A program made the translations under genes and the position numbers. Positions 20,801 to 29,689 of a stretch of DNA of 64,000 nt are shown here, piece after piece. The stretch covers positions 1,178,001-1,242,000 of the forward strand of contig NZ_VFWZ01000002.1 of NCBI RefSeq assembly GCF_006443095.1, in the 5' to 3' direction. This stretch comes from Aquimarina algicola. GTDB lineage: Bacteria > Bacteroidota > Bacteroidia > Flavobacteriales > Flavobacteriaceae. The number at the start of each line of letters is the position of its first letter. The stretch's first letter is position 1. Under the pieces are notes generated by a model. That model ran no database searches and was not told where the DNA came from. It was given only the letters and a program-made list of their open reading frames with translations.

Positions 20801-23800
20801 ATTACCAGCTTCACCAGAAGTTGTAGATTTTGATGGTGCAGGAACAGGAACTTGCTACATTTGGCATTTAAGTTACGAAGAAGGTCTTCAAGGCTTAGAA
20901 GTAAATAATAAAGTTACTGATCTTTCAGGAGATTTTGATTTCTCCAACTCTATCGCTATTGTTAGAAACCCCGTTGTAGTTAATAACCCTCCTAGCGCTT
21001 TATTAGATTGTACATTCGGAACTCCTTTAGCAACTACTTTACCAAGCATAAATACACAATTTGAAAATATTTATGTTTTAGGAAACGGAGGACCAAATCT
21101 GGATAATGTAACCAACTTTACAATCAACTGGGACCTTGCCAACAATGGGTTATACCAGTTTTCTATGAATACTAACAATGGAGTGCCAAGCTGGTGGAAT
21201 GATCTGTTACCAAAAGTAACTCAAAACTTTAATGCTGCGCAACCAGAAATCACAATTACTGGTTCTGGATTCACAGGACTAGATGGTACATATTGGGCAA
21301 CTATAGACAGTAATAATTTTGTATTAGTATCAAAAACAGAAGGGTTTACATTATATTTTAGCACTTCTTCTATCGCACCAGATTGTGGAGCAGGTAACGG
21401 TAATACTAACCCTGTCGCTAATATTGCTGCAACACCTACTTCTGGTGAAGCACCTCTTTTAGTTTCTTTTGACGCCTCAGGATCAACCGATGCTGACGGA
21501 GATACTCTATCATACAACTGGGACTTTGGAGATGGTACTTCTGCTACTGGGGTTACAGTACAAAATACTTATTCGTCTGTTGCTGATTATGAAGTAACAC
21601 TTACAGTTACTGATGGAAACGGAGGAGAAGATCAGGCAAAAATTACGATCAAAGTAAATGATGGTGATATCATTATTAATCCTCCAACAGGAGACAATGA
21701 ATATATAGATAGGTTTATAGAGATGAGAAATGAATTCTATGATCCCGCTAATGGATATTTCAGTGCAGATGGTTCACCACATCACTCTATTGAAACATTA
21801 ATAGTAGAAGCTCCTGATCATGGTCATGAATCTACCAGTGAGTTATACTCATACTGGTTATGGTTAGAAGTAATGAATGGTAGAATCACAAAAGACTGGG
21901 CTCCGCTTAATAATGTTTGGAATAAAATCGAAGAGTTTATTATTCCTACAAATGCAGATCAGCCTTCAAATGCAGCATATAATCCATCTTCTCCGGCCGC
22001 ATATGCAAGTGAGTTTCCATTACCAAGTGATTACCCTGCGCCTCTTAACTTTGGTGCTCCTGTAGGATCTGACCCGGTTTCACCCGATTTAACTGCTGCT
22101 TACGGACCAGATATTTATCAAATGCATTGGTTACTAGACAATGATAATTTCTACGGATATGGAAACCGAGGTGATGGTGTAAGTACTCCTTCTTATATCA
22201 ATACATTCCAAAGGGGAGAGCAAGAATCTGTTTTTGAAACAGTACCACACCCTTCTTGGGAGAGCTTTGATTGGGGTGGCCAAAATGGATACTTACCTCT
22301 TTTTGTAGAAGATCAAAATTATGCCAAACAATGGAGGTATACCAGTGCTCCTGATGCAGATGCAAGAGCAGTACAAGCAATGTACTGGGCACAGATTTAT
22401 GCCAAAGAACAGGGAGCTAGCTTAAGCAATCTTGATCTTGATAAAGCTGTTAAAATGGGAGATTTCTTAAGACTCTCTATGTTTGATAAATATTTCAAAC
22501 CTCTTGGCGTACAAAGTGCAACAAGTGGTGCAGGAACCGGTTATGATAGTGCTCATTATCTTATGTCATGGTATATGTCTTGGGGTGGTTCTGCTGACCC
22601 GGCATCTCAATGGGCATTTAGAATTAGCTCTAGCCACTGTCATTTTGGATATCAAAATCCTGTAGCAGCCTACGCACTTACGCAAGTAGACGAATTAAAG
22701 CCAAAATCTCAGAACGGAGAAAGAGACTGGACAGAAAGTCTGAAAAGACAAATGGAATTCTATACATGGTTACAATCTAAAGAAGGAGCTATTGCCGGTG
22801 GAGCCACAAATAGCTGGAATGGAGACTACAGCCCTTATCCTTCTGGCAAATCTACATTCTACGATATGGCATATGACAAAGATCCTGTATATCACGATCC
22901 AGGAAGTGGAACTTGGTTTGGATGGCAAGCATGGTCTATGGAAAGAGTAGCCGAGTATTATTACATTACAAATGATGCTATGGCCAAAAATCTAATGGAC
23001 AAATGGGCAGCATGGGTAAAAAGCCAGGTAGTACTTATAGGAAATAACGATTTTGATATTCCTGCTACCTTAGAGTGGTCTGGAGAACCTGATACATGGA
23101 ATCCTAATAATCCTGGAAGCAATAATAATCTAAGCGTTACGGTAACGGATTATAACAAAGACCTTGGGGTTGCTGCTTCTATGGCAAAAGCACTGATTTA
23201 TTATGCTGCTGCTACGCAAAAGTATGGCACTCTTGATACAGAAGCCAAAGACCTTGCAAAAGAAGTATTAGACAGAATGTGGGTTACTTATCGAGACGAC
23301 AAAGGAGTATCTTCTCCAGAAGAAAGAGGAGACTTCAAGAGAATTTTTGAGCAAGAAGTATATATCCCTCAAGGATTCAGTGGTACAATGCCAAATGGGG
23401 ATCAAATCAAACCCGGTGTAAGTTTCTTGGATATCAGATCAGATCTTAAAAATGATCCTGAATTTGATAGATTACAACAAGCGTATGACTCAGGTACAGA
23501 CTTTACTCAGAACTACCACAGAAGCTGGGCTCAAATTGAAGTTGCTCTGGCAAACGCAGAATTTGGATTCTTCTTTGGTGATGCTAATTCTGCAGGTACA
23601 GCTGCTGTACAAAGACAATTTGATGCAGTTGTAAGTCCTAACCCTGCCAAAAATTACGTAAATGTAATGAGCAAAAATATGGTAGGTAATGTTCAAATGA
23701 GATTGATCAGCTTATCAGGAAATGTAGTTGCAACAAAACTCTTAAAAGACAAGCAAGTACAAACTCGCCTCTCTTTACAAGGTGTTCCTGCCGGAATTTA

Positions 23801-23864
23801 TGTTCTGGAAATGGTAGATCTTACAACAAGAGAAGTTTCTAGAAGCAAAATAGTAGTTAAGTAG
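17823..23864 (+). CDS. Bifunctional GH9-GH48 cellulase, T9SS-exported
   Basis: A 2013-residue secreted enzyme joining an endo- and an exo-acting cellulase. The signal peptide ends at residue 22. Residues 23-460 are GH9, with catalytic-base motif GWHDAGD (D75, D78) and the acid E438 in NEVATDYNA. About 470-630 is a family 3 carbohydrate-binding module placed directly after GH9, as in processive endoglucanases. PKD domains occupy 631-718 and 719-806. A domain at 809-936 is repeated at 1061-1189, with a different module (about 946-1050) between them. A third PKD (1195-1280) leads to GH48 at about 1290-1922. There VEAPDHGHESTSE supplies E1329 and E1340, aligned by recollection with E44 and the acid E55 of Cel48F. 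A T9SS sorting domain (1936-2013, VVSPNP) ends the protein. The layout recalls CelA of Caldicellulosiruptor. Confidence 0.93.
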   Translation: MRNFIKSGAMLLLLLACGTITAQFNYGEALQKSLLFYETQQSGVLPDWNRISWRSNAGVNDGKDVGLDLTGGWHDAGDHVKFGFPMAFSVTALNWGYLEYKDGYDSANQTEHFKQNIKWVTDYFIKCHPSPNEFYAQVADSKSQDHNFWMSPEMVDVHPQYGQRKSYKLSPTAPGTEVACETAAALASASIIFKDSDPAYSATLLRHAKELYAFGDTYRGLYNEDGNIPATGTYSSGGFQDELTWGALWLYKATGEQKYLDKAEAEYSQPDFLWSLVWDDKSYGNMVLLSIITGKDNYKADAERHLDFWQRGGGINYSPGGQAHLTQWGSLRHAMNASLTALIYSDNVATPKKQQYHDFAVAQVNYALGDNPNNRSLVTGFGVNPPTKPHHRGQHASWARSTSVPEESRHTLWGALMGGPGMPNDAFEEDRNDFQANEVATDYNACYQGVLARMVMEFGGSELKDFPQPETPGLEFINEVRLNNDQSRFTEVAIWLNNRSAWPARVPGTLKARYFIDISEGVAAGFSVSDYSIIARGAGTAVSGLQAWDASQNIYYAEVEVDQDQMPFPGGQGEYRSEIQLRIALPNDAPESAWDATNDFSYTGLNNSLKIVDNVPIYVDGVLAGGKEPNGGDTPTASFTASPETGIAPLEVSFNASASSDPNGDALTYSWDFNNGQTSTAVSPKITFTQVGTYEVTLTVSDGSNTSSPATKTITVTDGSPIASFTASATSGVAPFQVTFDAAGSSDPAGGNLTYSWDLGNGDTANTATASTTYTQVGVFTVTLTVENAAGQTNTTTETITITDGSSPSCAFDTPLATALPNINSQFENIYVLGNGGPNLDNVTNFTINWDLENNGLYQFSMNTNNGVPSWWNDLLPKVTQNFNATQPEVTITGSGFAGLDGTYWATVDNNNFVLVSKTADFTLYFSTSATAPDCGSSTTNPSVVSGGAITGGPFTFTVGDNLKDNVSGVTLAGNTGAKSQWVVTDDQNTILGLPASPEVVDFDGAGTGTCYIWHLSYEEGLQGLEVNNKVTDLSGDFDFSNSIAIVRNPVVVNNPPSALLDCTFGTPLATTLPSINTQFENIYVLGNGGPNLDNVTNFTINWDLANNGLYQFSMNTNNGVPSWWNDLLPKVTQNFNAAQPEITITGSGFTGLDGTYWATIDSNNFVLVSKTEGFTLYFSTSSIAPDCGAGNGNTNPVANIAATPTSGEAPLLVSFDASGSTDADGDTLSYNWDFGDGTSATGVTVQNTYSSVADYEVTLTVTDGNGGEDQAKITIKVNDGDIIINPPTGDNEYIDRFIEMRNEFYDPANGYFSADGSPHHSIETLIVEAPDHGHESTSELYSYWLWLEVMNGRITKDWAPLNNVWNKIEEFIIPTNADQPSNAAYNPSSPAAYASEFPLPSDYPAPLNFGAPVGSDPVSPDLTAAYGPDIYQMHWLLDNDNFYGYGNRGDGVSTPSYINTFQRGEQESVFETVPHPSWESFDWGGQNGYLPLFVEDQNYAKQWRYTSAPDADARAVQAMYWAQIYAKEQGASLSNLDLDKAVKMGDFLRLSMFDKYFKPLGVQSATSGAGTGYDSAHYLMSWYMSWGGSADPASQWAFRISSSHCHFGYQNPVAAYALTQVDELKPKSQNGERDWTESLKRQMEFYTWLQSKEGAIAGGATNSWNGDYSPYPSGKSTFYDMAYDKDPVYHDPGSGTWFGWQAWSMERVAEYYYITNDAMAKNLMDKWAAWVKSQVVLIGNNDFDIPATLEWSGEPDTWNPNNPGSNNNLSVTVTDYNKDLGVAASMAKALIYYAAATQKYGTLDTEAKDLAKEVLDRMWVTYRDDKGVSSPEERGDFKRIFEQEVYIPQGFSGTMPNGDQIKPGVSFLDIRSDLKNDPEFDRLQQAYDSGTDFTQNYHRSWAQIEVALANAEFGFFFGDANSAGTAAVQRQFDAVVSPNPAKNYVNVMSKNMVGNVQMRLISLSGNVVATKLLKDKQVQTRLSLQGVPAGIYVLEMVDLTTREVSRSKIVVK

Positions 23865-23890
23865 CGTATGCTATTGATTTTAGTAAGTAT

Positions 23891-23924
23891 GAACAGGAAG
23901 AGAGCTACACTCTCTTCCTTGTTC
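23891..23924 (+). other. Intergenic RNA hairpin after the GH9-GH48 gene
   Basis: A long stem GAACAGGAAGAGA / TCTCTTCCTTGTTC with one bulge has a short loop. No T run follows, so it is more likely an mRNA-stabilising or processing hairpin, or an attenuator, than a full terminator. Confidence 0.6.
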
Positions 23925-23986
23925 TAATACTTCTGAGATCATGGCTTGATTTTACAAATTATAACTACACTAAAAATGAAGAAGAT

Positions 23987-26404
23987 ATGAAGAGATTGAT
24001 AAATTATATAATACTAGCATTACTGTTTAGTAATGCAATGACATTAATAGCACAACAACAAAACTTTTTAAGCACATCTGGTAACAAGCTATTTGACACA
24101 ACCGGAAAAGAAGTTAGGCTTACAGGTGTTAACTGGTTCGGTTTTGAAACGCAAACGTATTTTCCTCACGGCATCTGGACTCGTGATATGAAAAGTGTAT
24201 TGCAGCAAATTAAAGATCTGGGATTTAACACTATACGGGTACCATGGTGTAATGAAATGCTCAACCCCGGAGTAACCATAGAAGTTAATTCTTTTGGTAC
24301 GGATTCGTATACAGGTGTTTCTCCTATGAATGCAGAAGAATCTAAAGTAACAACACCTATAGAGTTGATGGATATTATGGTAAAATGGTGTCAGGAAAAC
24401 GATATTAAAATTGTTTTGGATAACCATTCGAGAGCCGCAGATGGCTTTTTAAATGAAGCTTTATGGTATACTGATGAATATTCCGAAGAAAGATGGATCA
24501 ATGACTGGATTTTTATGGCAGACCGATATAAAGAATACTCTGCCGTAGTGGGTATGGATCTCAACAATGAGCCACACGGATCAACATGGGGTGATAACGA
24601 CCCTGCTACAAACTGGAATAAAGCCGCAGAACGCTGTGGTAACGCTATTTTAAAAGTAAACCCAAACGTTTTAATTATTGTAGAAGGTGTTGGAGAGTTT
24701 GAAGGAAATTCATATTGGTGGGGAGGTCAGCTTATGGGAGCCAGACAATATCCTGTACAATTATCTGATCCTAGCAAACTAGTATATTCAGCACATGAGT
24801 ATGGTCCCGAAGTAGCTCCACAAGATTGGTTTGAAGCCGCAGATTTTCCCAGTAATATGCCCGGTATATGGCAAGAAAACTTTCATTACCTATATGAAGA
24901 CGAGACCTCTCCCATATTTGTAGGTGAATTTGGTATTAAAGATCAAGATGCCTTTGGAGGTATATCATTGACATGGATCACCGAATGGATGAAATTTATG
25001 GGAGATATTTACTCGTGGACTTTTTGGACAATGAACCCTAACTCCGGAGATACCGGAGGAATTCTAGCAGACGATTGGTCAACTGTAAACGAATGGAAAA
25101 TGGATCTATTACGTCCATATTTTGCACCGCGTATTCCCAATGTAATTGGGGGCAATTCAAATAATGCTCCAATAGCAAAAATAAGCGTTGATACTAGCTC
25201 AGGAAATGCGCCTCTTACAGTACAATTTGATGCTTCAGCTTCTTCTGATGCTGATGGGGATACATTAATATATTCATGGGATTTTGATGATACTACCACA
25301 GATACTGGCAGCCTTGTCTCACATACATTTACAACACCCGGAGAATATAATGTTGTCCTTACGGTAAATGATGGTACGGTTACAGATACAGAAACCATAA
25401 TTATAAATGTAAATGGCTCTGGTACCCCAACTGTTACCGCAGTGATCTCTTCTGATAATACTTCCGGTATAGCTCCTTTATTAGTTAATTTTGATGCTTC
25501 AACATCATCAAGCACAGACAATAGTGCATTAACGTATACCTGGGATTTTGGAGATGGTACTGCAGGAAGTGGTACTACAGTATCTCACTCATACGATAGT
25601 GTAGGAGGTTATATCGTTACCCTTACAGCAACATCACCTTCTGGAATAACAGATACAGAAACAATAACAATCACAGTTACAGAACAAACAAGTGCAGATC
25701 TGGTAGTAGAATATCTTGATGGAGGCTCTGGTAATAGTAATGATAGTGCAATCAATCCACATTTTAGAATTATAAATAATGGAAACCAAGAGTTCGCATA
25801 CAGTGACATTACAATAAGATACTGGTTTACTTCAGAAGAAAATAATATTTTGAATTTTTGGTGTGACTGGGCACAGCTAGGTACTGAATTCGTAAATGGG
25901 TCATTTGGTCAGGTTTCAGGAATAGACTTTGTAGAAGTCTCATTTGATAATACTGCAGGAGTTCTTAAAGGACTAAGTAATTCTGGGGCTATACAAACCC
26001 GTTTTGCCAAAACCAACTGGAGTGCCTTTGATGAGACCAATGACTATTCTTATGATGATACAAAAACATCATTTACAAGTCACGATAGAGTAACATTGTA
26101 CGTAAATGGTAGTCTTGTTTGGGGTATAGAACCAGCTAATACAGCTTTTGCAAATACTATGAAGAAAACTTCAATAGAAGCTTTTCCTAATCCCGTTACT
26201 ACTCAACTCAACCTGACGAGTAATGATAATTTGAAAGGAGCTGTAATTAATATTATAAATCTTTCAGGAAAAATAATGTCTTCTCAGCATATCAAAACCT
26301 CTGATACAAAAATTGCAATAGATATGGCAAAGCTTATTCCGGGAATTTATTTTGTAGAAATTATACAAAATGGTAACACCATTATAAAACAAATTGCCAA
26401 ATAA
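23987..26404 (+). CDS. GH5 cellulase with PKD domains and CBM3, T9SS-exported
   Basis: Secreted endo-beta-1,4-glucanase of 805 residues. A signal peptide ends at about residue 22 (LIA). Residues about 26-380 are a GH5 barrel with acid/base E195 in LNNEP and nucleophile E314 in VGEFG. The segment VLDNHSR is also typical of the family. Two PKD domains (about 395-477 and 482-565) lead to a family 3 cellulose-binding module at about 568-718 (RYWFTSEE, WCDWAQ). The T9SS sorting domain at about 727-805 begins EAFPNPV. It follows the GH9-GH48 gene after 122 nt and should supply new chain ends for the GH48 exo-enzyme. The cellulase call is firm for GH5 and CBM3; the substrate is inferred. Confidence 0.9.
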   Translation: MKRLINYIILALLFSNAMTLIAQQQNFLSTSGNKLFDTTGKEVRLTGVNWFGFETQTYFPHGIWTRDMKSVLQQIKDLGFNTIRVPWCNEMLNPGVTIEVNSFGTDSYTGVSPMNAEESKVTTPIELMDIMVKWCQENDIKIVLDNHSRAADGFLNEALWYTDEYSEERWINDWIFMADRYKEYSAVVGMDLNNEPHGSTWGDNDPATNWNKAAERCGNAILKVNPNVLIIVEGVGEFEGNSYWWGGQLMGARQYPVQLSDPSKLVYSAHEYGPEVAPQDWFEAADFPSNMPGIWQENFHYLYEDETSPIFVGEFGIKDQDAFGGISLTWITEWMKFMGDIYSWTFWTMNPNSGDTGGILADDWSTVNEWKMDLLRPYFAPRIPNVIGGNSNNAPIAKISVDTSSGNAPLTVQFDASASSDADGDTLIYSWDFDDTTTDTGSLVSHTFTTPGEYNVVLTVNDGTVTDTETIIINVNGSGTPTVTAVISSDNTSGIAPLLVNFDASTSSSTDNSALTYTWDFGDGTAGSGTTVSHSYDSVGGYIVTLTATSPSGITDTETITITVTEQTSADLVVEYLDGGSGNSNDSAINPHFRIINNGNQEFAYSDITIRYWFTSEENNILNFWCDWAQLGTEFVNGSFGQVSGIDFVEVSFDNTAGVLKGLSNSGAIQTRFAKTNWSAFDETNDYSYDDTKTSFTSHDRVTLYVNGSLVWGIEPANTAFANTMKKTSIEAFPNPVTTQLNLTSNDNLKGAVINIINLSGKIMSSQHIKTSDTKIAIDMAKLIPGIYFVEIIQNGNTIIKQIAK

Positions 26405-26422
26405 ATATTGTTAGAACCCCAC

Positions 26423-26459
26423 CACTTTCTCTGGTATATATTATCAGAGAAAGTGTTTT
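26423..26459 (+). terminator. Hairpin with short T run after the GH5 cellulase gene
   Basis: The perfect 11-bp stem CACTTTCTCTG/CAGAGAAAGTG (26423-26433 and 26445-26455) is followed by TTTTAT. It could be a partial terminator that lowers expression of the next gene, only 38 nt further on, or an mRNA-stabilising element. Confidence 0.65.
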
Positions 26460-26496
26460 ATCAAATCTAAACCAACAATTTAACAAACCACAAATC

Positions 26497-29400
26497 ATGA
26501 AAAACAATCTTAAAACCTTACTTGTAGTATGTTATGCAATACTTACCACAAGTTATCTAAGTGCTCAAACAACGGTACCTCCCGGTTTTGTCTATACCGA
26601 TGGTGACAAATTCATGCTAGACGAAAGGCCTTTTTATTTTTCGGGAGCTAATGTCTATGATTTTTTTACCTACGGTTCTTCTAGTGGAGATATAGAAACT
26701 CAATTTATGGATAAAGACCGTATAGACGCTCATATGCGAACATTATATGTAAGTGGTGTTCGAGTAGTGAGGTTATGGGGGTTTAGTCATGAGGATTGGC
26801 ACGGTTTTGAACCACAAAAAGGAGTATATAGTGAAGCCCAGTTCTCATTATTCGACTATGTGGTAAAATCTGCTGAAGCCAATGGTATTAAACTCATTGT
26901 AGCATTAGAAAACTATTGGAATGATTATGGCGGTATCAAAGACCGGTTGAAATGGGAAGGTATAGAAGTAGAAGGAGCCGGAACTCATGATCAGGGTCAG
27001 TTTTTTACCAATGCCTCTGCTATACAAGGATATAAAGATTATGTAAAATACTTTATCACTCGCAAAAATCATTATGATGGTGTAGAATACAGAAATGACC
27101 CTACTATTCTCGCTTGGGAACTCATGAACGAACCTAGATATCAAGGATTTGGAGATGACCTCTCTTCAAATACATTACGAGCATGGGTAGACGATATGGG
27201 AGAATTTATAAAATCTATAGATTCTAACCATCTTTTAGGAACAGGCCTTGAAGCTCATGGAGCCAAGTATGGATTTGGAGGAGACGAAGGAAATGATTTT
27301 ATAAAAATACACGAATCCCCCTATATTGATTTTACCTCTGCACATCCATATATAAGAGAAAGTTGGTCAAACTTTACACTAGAGCAAACTATGGAACTTA
27401 TGGCAACCTGGGCAAATGAGTCTCATAATATCATCAAAAAACCCTTATATGTAGGAGAATTTAATGTCGAAATCCAAGAAAGATACGAGTGGTGGGAAGA
27501 AATCTATGGGTATATCGAAAAAGAAAAAATCGGAGCAAGTGCCTTTTGGTGGTTTCCAGATAGTGAAACACCAAGAGATAAATTTGCTGTATTCGAGGGT
27601 GATGTAGAAGTAGGTATCTACAAAGAACACGCTCATAGAATGGAAGCCATGTCTGGTGGAGAAGCTATTTACCTTTCTTTATTATCACCAAAATCAGGAG
27701 ATAAATTCGTATCGGGAAGCAGCGTTCATGTCGAGGCAAACCTAACGAATGAAAACAACACAGTAGTCAAAGTAGAATTTTATAGCAATGGCGAACTGGT
27801 AGGAGAAGATACTACTGCTCCTTATGAATTTGATCTTACAGGATTATCAGATGGTCAATATAAAATCACATCTGTGGCAACAGCTATAGATGGAAAAACA
27901 AAAGAATCTACTCCTAGAAATATTCAAATAGGAGGCGATGGTATTTTATCATTAGAATATAAGGATGCTTCTGCAAATGTAGTAAGCAATATTATCAAAC
28001 CTCATTTCAGAATATTTAATAACTCTTCACAAGATGTAGCATATTCAGACCTCAGTATCAGATATTGGTTTGAAACCGAAGAAGATCTTGCACTAAGCTT
28101 TTTTACAGACTATGCCATGATAGGGAGTAGTAACGTAAATGGTAAAATTGTTAACGTAGAAGGAAACTCTTACTATATGGAAGTTACTTTTGATTCTGCT
28201 GCCGGAACACTGGGTAGTAGTGATGGATCAGGAAGAATAGAAACCAAAATTGCAAATAGTGCTTGGTCTGATACAGATCAGTCCAACGATTACTCATATG
28301 ATGGAACCAAAAAAGAATTTGCTGCATGGGATCGAGTAGCATTATACCTTAATGGAAATCTTATTAGTGGTACAGAACCTAATGGCGCAGAAACCCCAAA
28401 AGCTGTTATAACAACAAATATCATATCAGGAGACGCACCTTTACTAGTATCTTTTGATGCTTCAGGATCAACAGATCCAAATGGAGATATTCTGACATAT
28501 AGTTGGGATTTTGGTAGTGGTAACACTGCATTAGGTGTAACTGCAGATTATGAATTTACAACAATAGGAGATCAAACAGTAAAACTCACTGTTGATGACG
28601 GTAACGGAAACTCTAGCAGCACATCAATTATCATCACAGTGACTGACCCCAATCAACCTCCGGTAGCAGATTTTATAGCCGATAAAATTACAGGTACAGC
28701 TCCGCTACAAGTAAACTTTGACGCATCTGGTTCTTCAGACCCAAAAGGTAATACACTTACATATAGTTGGGATTTTGGTGATGCCACTACAGGTACGGGA
28801 GAAACAACAACACATACCTTTGATACTATCGGTGAATATATTGTGATCCTTACTGTAGATAACGGACAAGGAGGTACAGCTACAAAAACCCTTACAATCG
28901 AAGTAGTAGATCAATTACCTGCTTCTGATATTGTCTTGACTTACAAAGATGGAGGTAATGGCAGTGCAACAGACAATACAATCAATCCACACATACAACT
29001 TGTCAATAATGGAGATAACCCTGTTGATTACAAGGATATTACCATACGATACTGGTTTACTTCAGAAGACAGTAATGATCTTAATTTCTGGTGTGATTGG
29101 GCACAAGTAGGAACTGATAATGTATCTGGAACTTTTGGACAAAGTGCAGGTAATAACTATCTAGACATCACATTCAACCAAAGTGCAGGTATTCTTGCTT
29201 CTAAAACAAATTCAGGGCCTATACAAGCACGCTTTGCAAAAACAAACTGGAGTAATTTTAATGAAGCTGATGATTACTCATATGATGATACCAAAACCGA
29301 CTATACAAATCACGATAAAATCGCCGTATATCTCAATAGTACACTAGTATGGGGAGTTGAACCTAGTACTTCTGGTATATCTCCAATTCAAATAAAAGCA

Positions 29401-29622
29401 TTTCCTAATCCCGTGTTTGATGAATTAACAGTAAACACAACTACAAGTTTCAAAAATGCAAACATCAAAATCATTGATTTGGCAGGAAACATATTTTACG
29501 AAGAAATCATCCAGAAAAATACTGATATAAAAAACCTGGATTTCAGTCAATTAAGATCCGGAATATATTTTATTCAGATTGAGCAAGGTGGCAAAACCAC
29601 TGTAAAGCAAATCGTAAAATAA
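26497..29622 (+). CDS. GH5 beta-mannanase-like enzyme with two CBM3 modules, T9SS-exported
   Basis: Secreted 1041-residue hydrolase. A signal peptide ends at YLSAQ. Residues about 25-388 are a GH5 barrel of the mannanase type (subfamily 7 by resemblance), with VRLWGF, acid/base E212 in LMNEPR and nucleophile E321 in VGEFN. An Ig-like domain (about 391-480) is followed by a divergent CBM3 (482-630), two PKD domains (633-718 and 720-806), a second CBM3 (810-958) and a T9SS sorting domain (965-1041, KAFPNPV). Cellulose-binding modules on a mannanase fit attack on mannan coating cellulose fibres. The second CBM3 and sorting domain are nearly the same as in the next gene. Subfamily and substrate are inferred. 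Confidence 0.88.
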   Translation: MKNNLKTLLVVCYAILTTSYLSAQTTVPPGFVYTDGDKFMLDERPFYFSGANVYDFFTYGSSSGDIETQFMDKDRIDAHMRTLYVSGVRVVRLWGFSHEDWHGFEPQKGVYSEAQFSLFDYVVKSAEANGIKLIVALENYWNDYGGIKDRLKWEGIEVEGAGTHDQGQFFTNASAIQGYKDYVKYFITRKNHYDGVEYRNDPTILAWELMNEPRYQGFGDDLSSNTLRAWVDDMGEFIKSIDSNHLLGTGLEAHGAKYGFGGDEGNDFIKIHESPYIDFTSAHPYIRESWSNFTLEQTMELMATWANESHNIIKKPLYVGEFNVEIQERYEWWEEIYGYIEKEKIGASAFWWFPDSETPRDKFAVFEGDVEVGIYKEHAHRMEAMSGGEAIYLSLLSPKSGDKFVSGSSVHVEANLTNENNTVVKVEFYSNGELVGEDTTAPYEFDLTGLSDGQYKITSVATAIDGKTKESTPRNIQIGGDGILSLEYKDASANVVSNIIKPHFRIFNNSSQDVAYSDLSIRYWFETEEDLALSFFTDYAMIGSSNVNGKIVNVEGNSYYMEVTFDSAAGTLGSSDGSGRIETKIANSAWSDTDQSNDYSYDGTKKEFAAWDRVALYLNGNLISGTEPNGAETPKAVITTNIISGDAPLLVSFDASGSTDPNGDILTYSWDFGSGNTALGVTADYEFTTIGDQTVKLTVDDGNGNSSSTSIIITVTDPNQPPVADFIADKITGTAPLQVNFDASGSSDPKGNTLTYSWDFGDATTGTGETTTHTFDTIGEYIVILTVDNGQGGTATKTLTIEVVDQLPASDIVLTYKDGGNGSATDNTINPHIQLVNNGDNPVDYKDITIRYWFTSEDSNDLNFWCDWAQVGTDNVSGTFGQSAGNNYLDITFNQSAGILASKTNSGPIQARFAKTNWSNFNEADDYSYDDTKTDYTNHDKIAVYLNSTLVWGVEPSTSGISPIQIKAFPNPVFDELTVNTTTSFKNANIKIIDLAGNIFYEEIIQKNTDIKNLDFSQLRSGIYFIQIEQGGKTTVKQIVK

Positions 29623-29630
29623 GAAACAAT

Positions 29631-29672
29631 AATCATTGCTTGTAGAGTACATAAAACCTACAAGCAATGATT
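29631..29672 (+). other. Intergenic 15-bp RNA hairpin ahead of the next GH5 gene
   Basis: AATCATTGCTTGTAG (29631-29645) pairs perfectly with CTACAAGCAATGATT (29658-29672) around a 12-nt loop. No T run follows. It lies 8 nt after one stop codon and 17 nt before the chosen ATG of the next gene, and it covers the alternative TTG start at 29636. Confidence 0.75.
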
Positions 29673-29689
29673 ATAAAAAATTTAAAGAG

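Noticed and set aside
29636-29689. TTG start extending the GH5_8-like protein by 18 residues
   Set aside because: The codon lies inside a 15-bp hairpin and the extension would precede a normal signal peptide that starts at the ATG.
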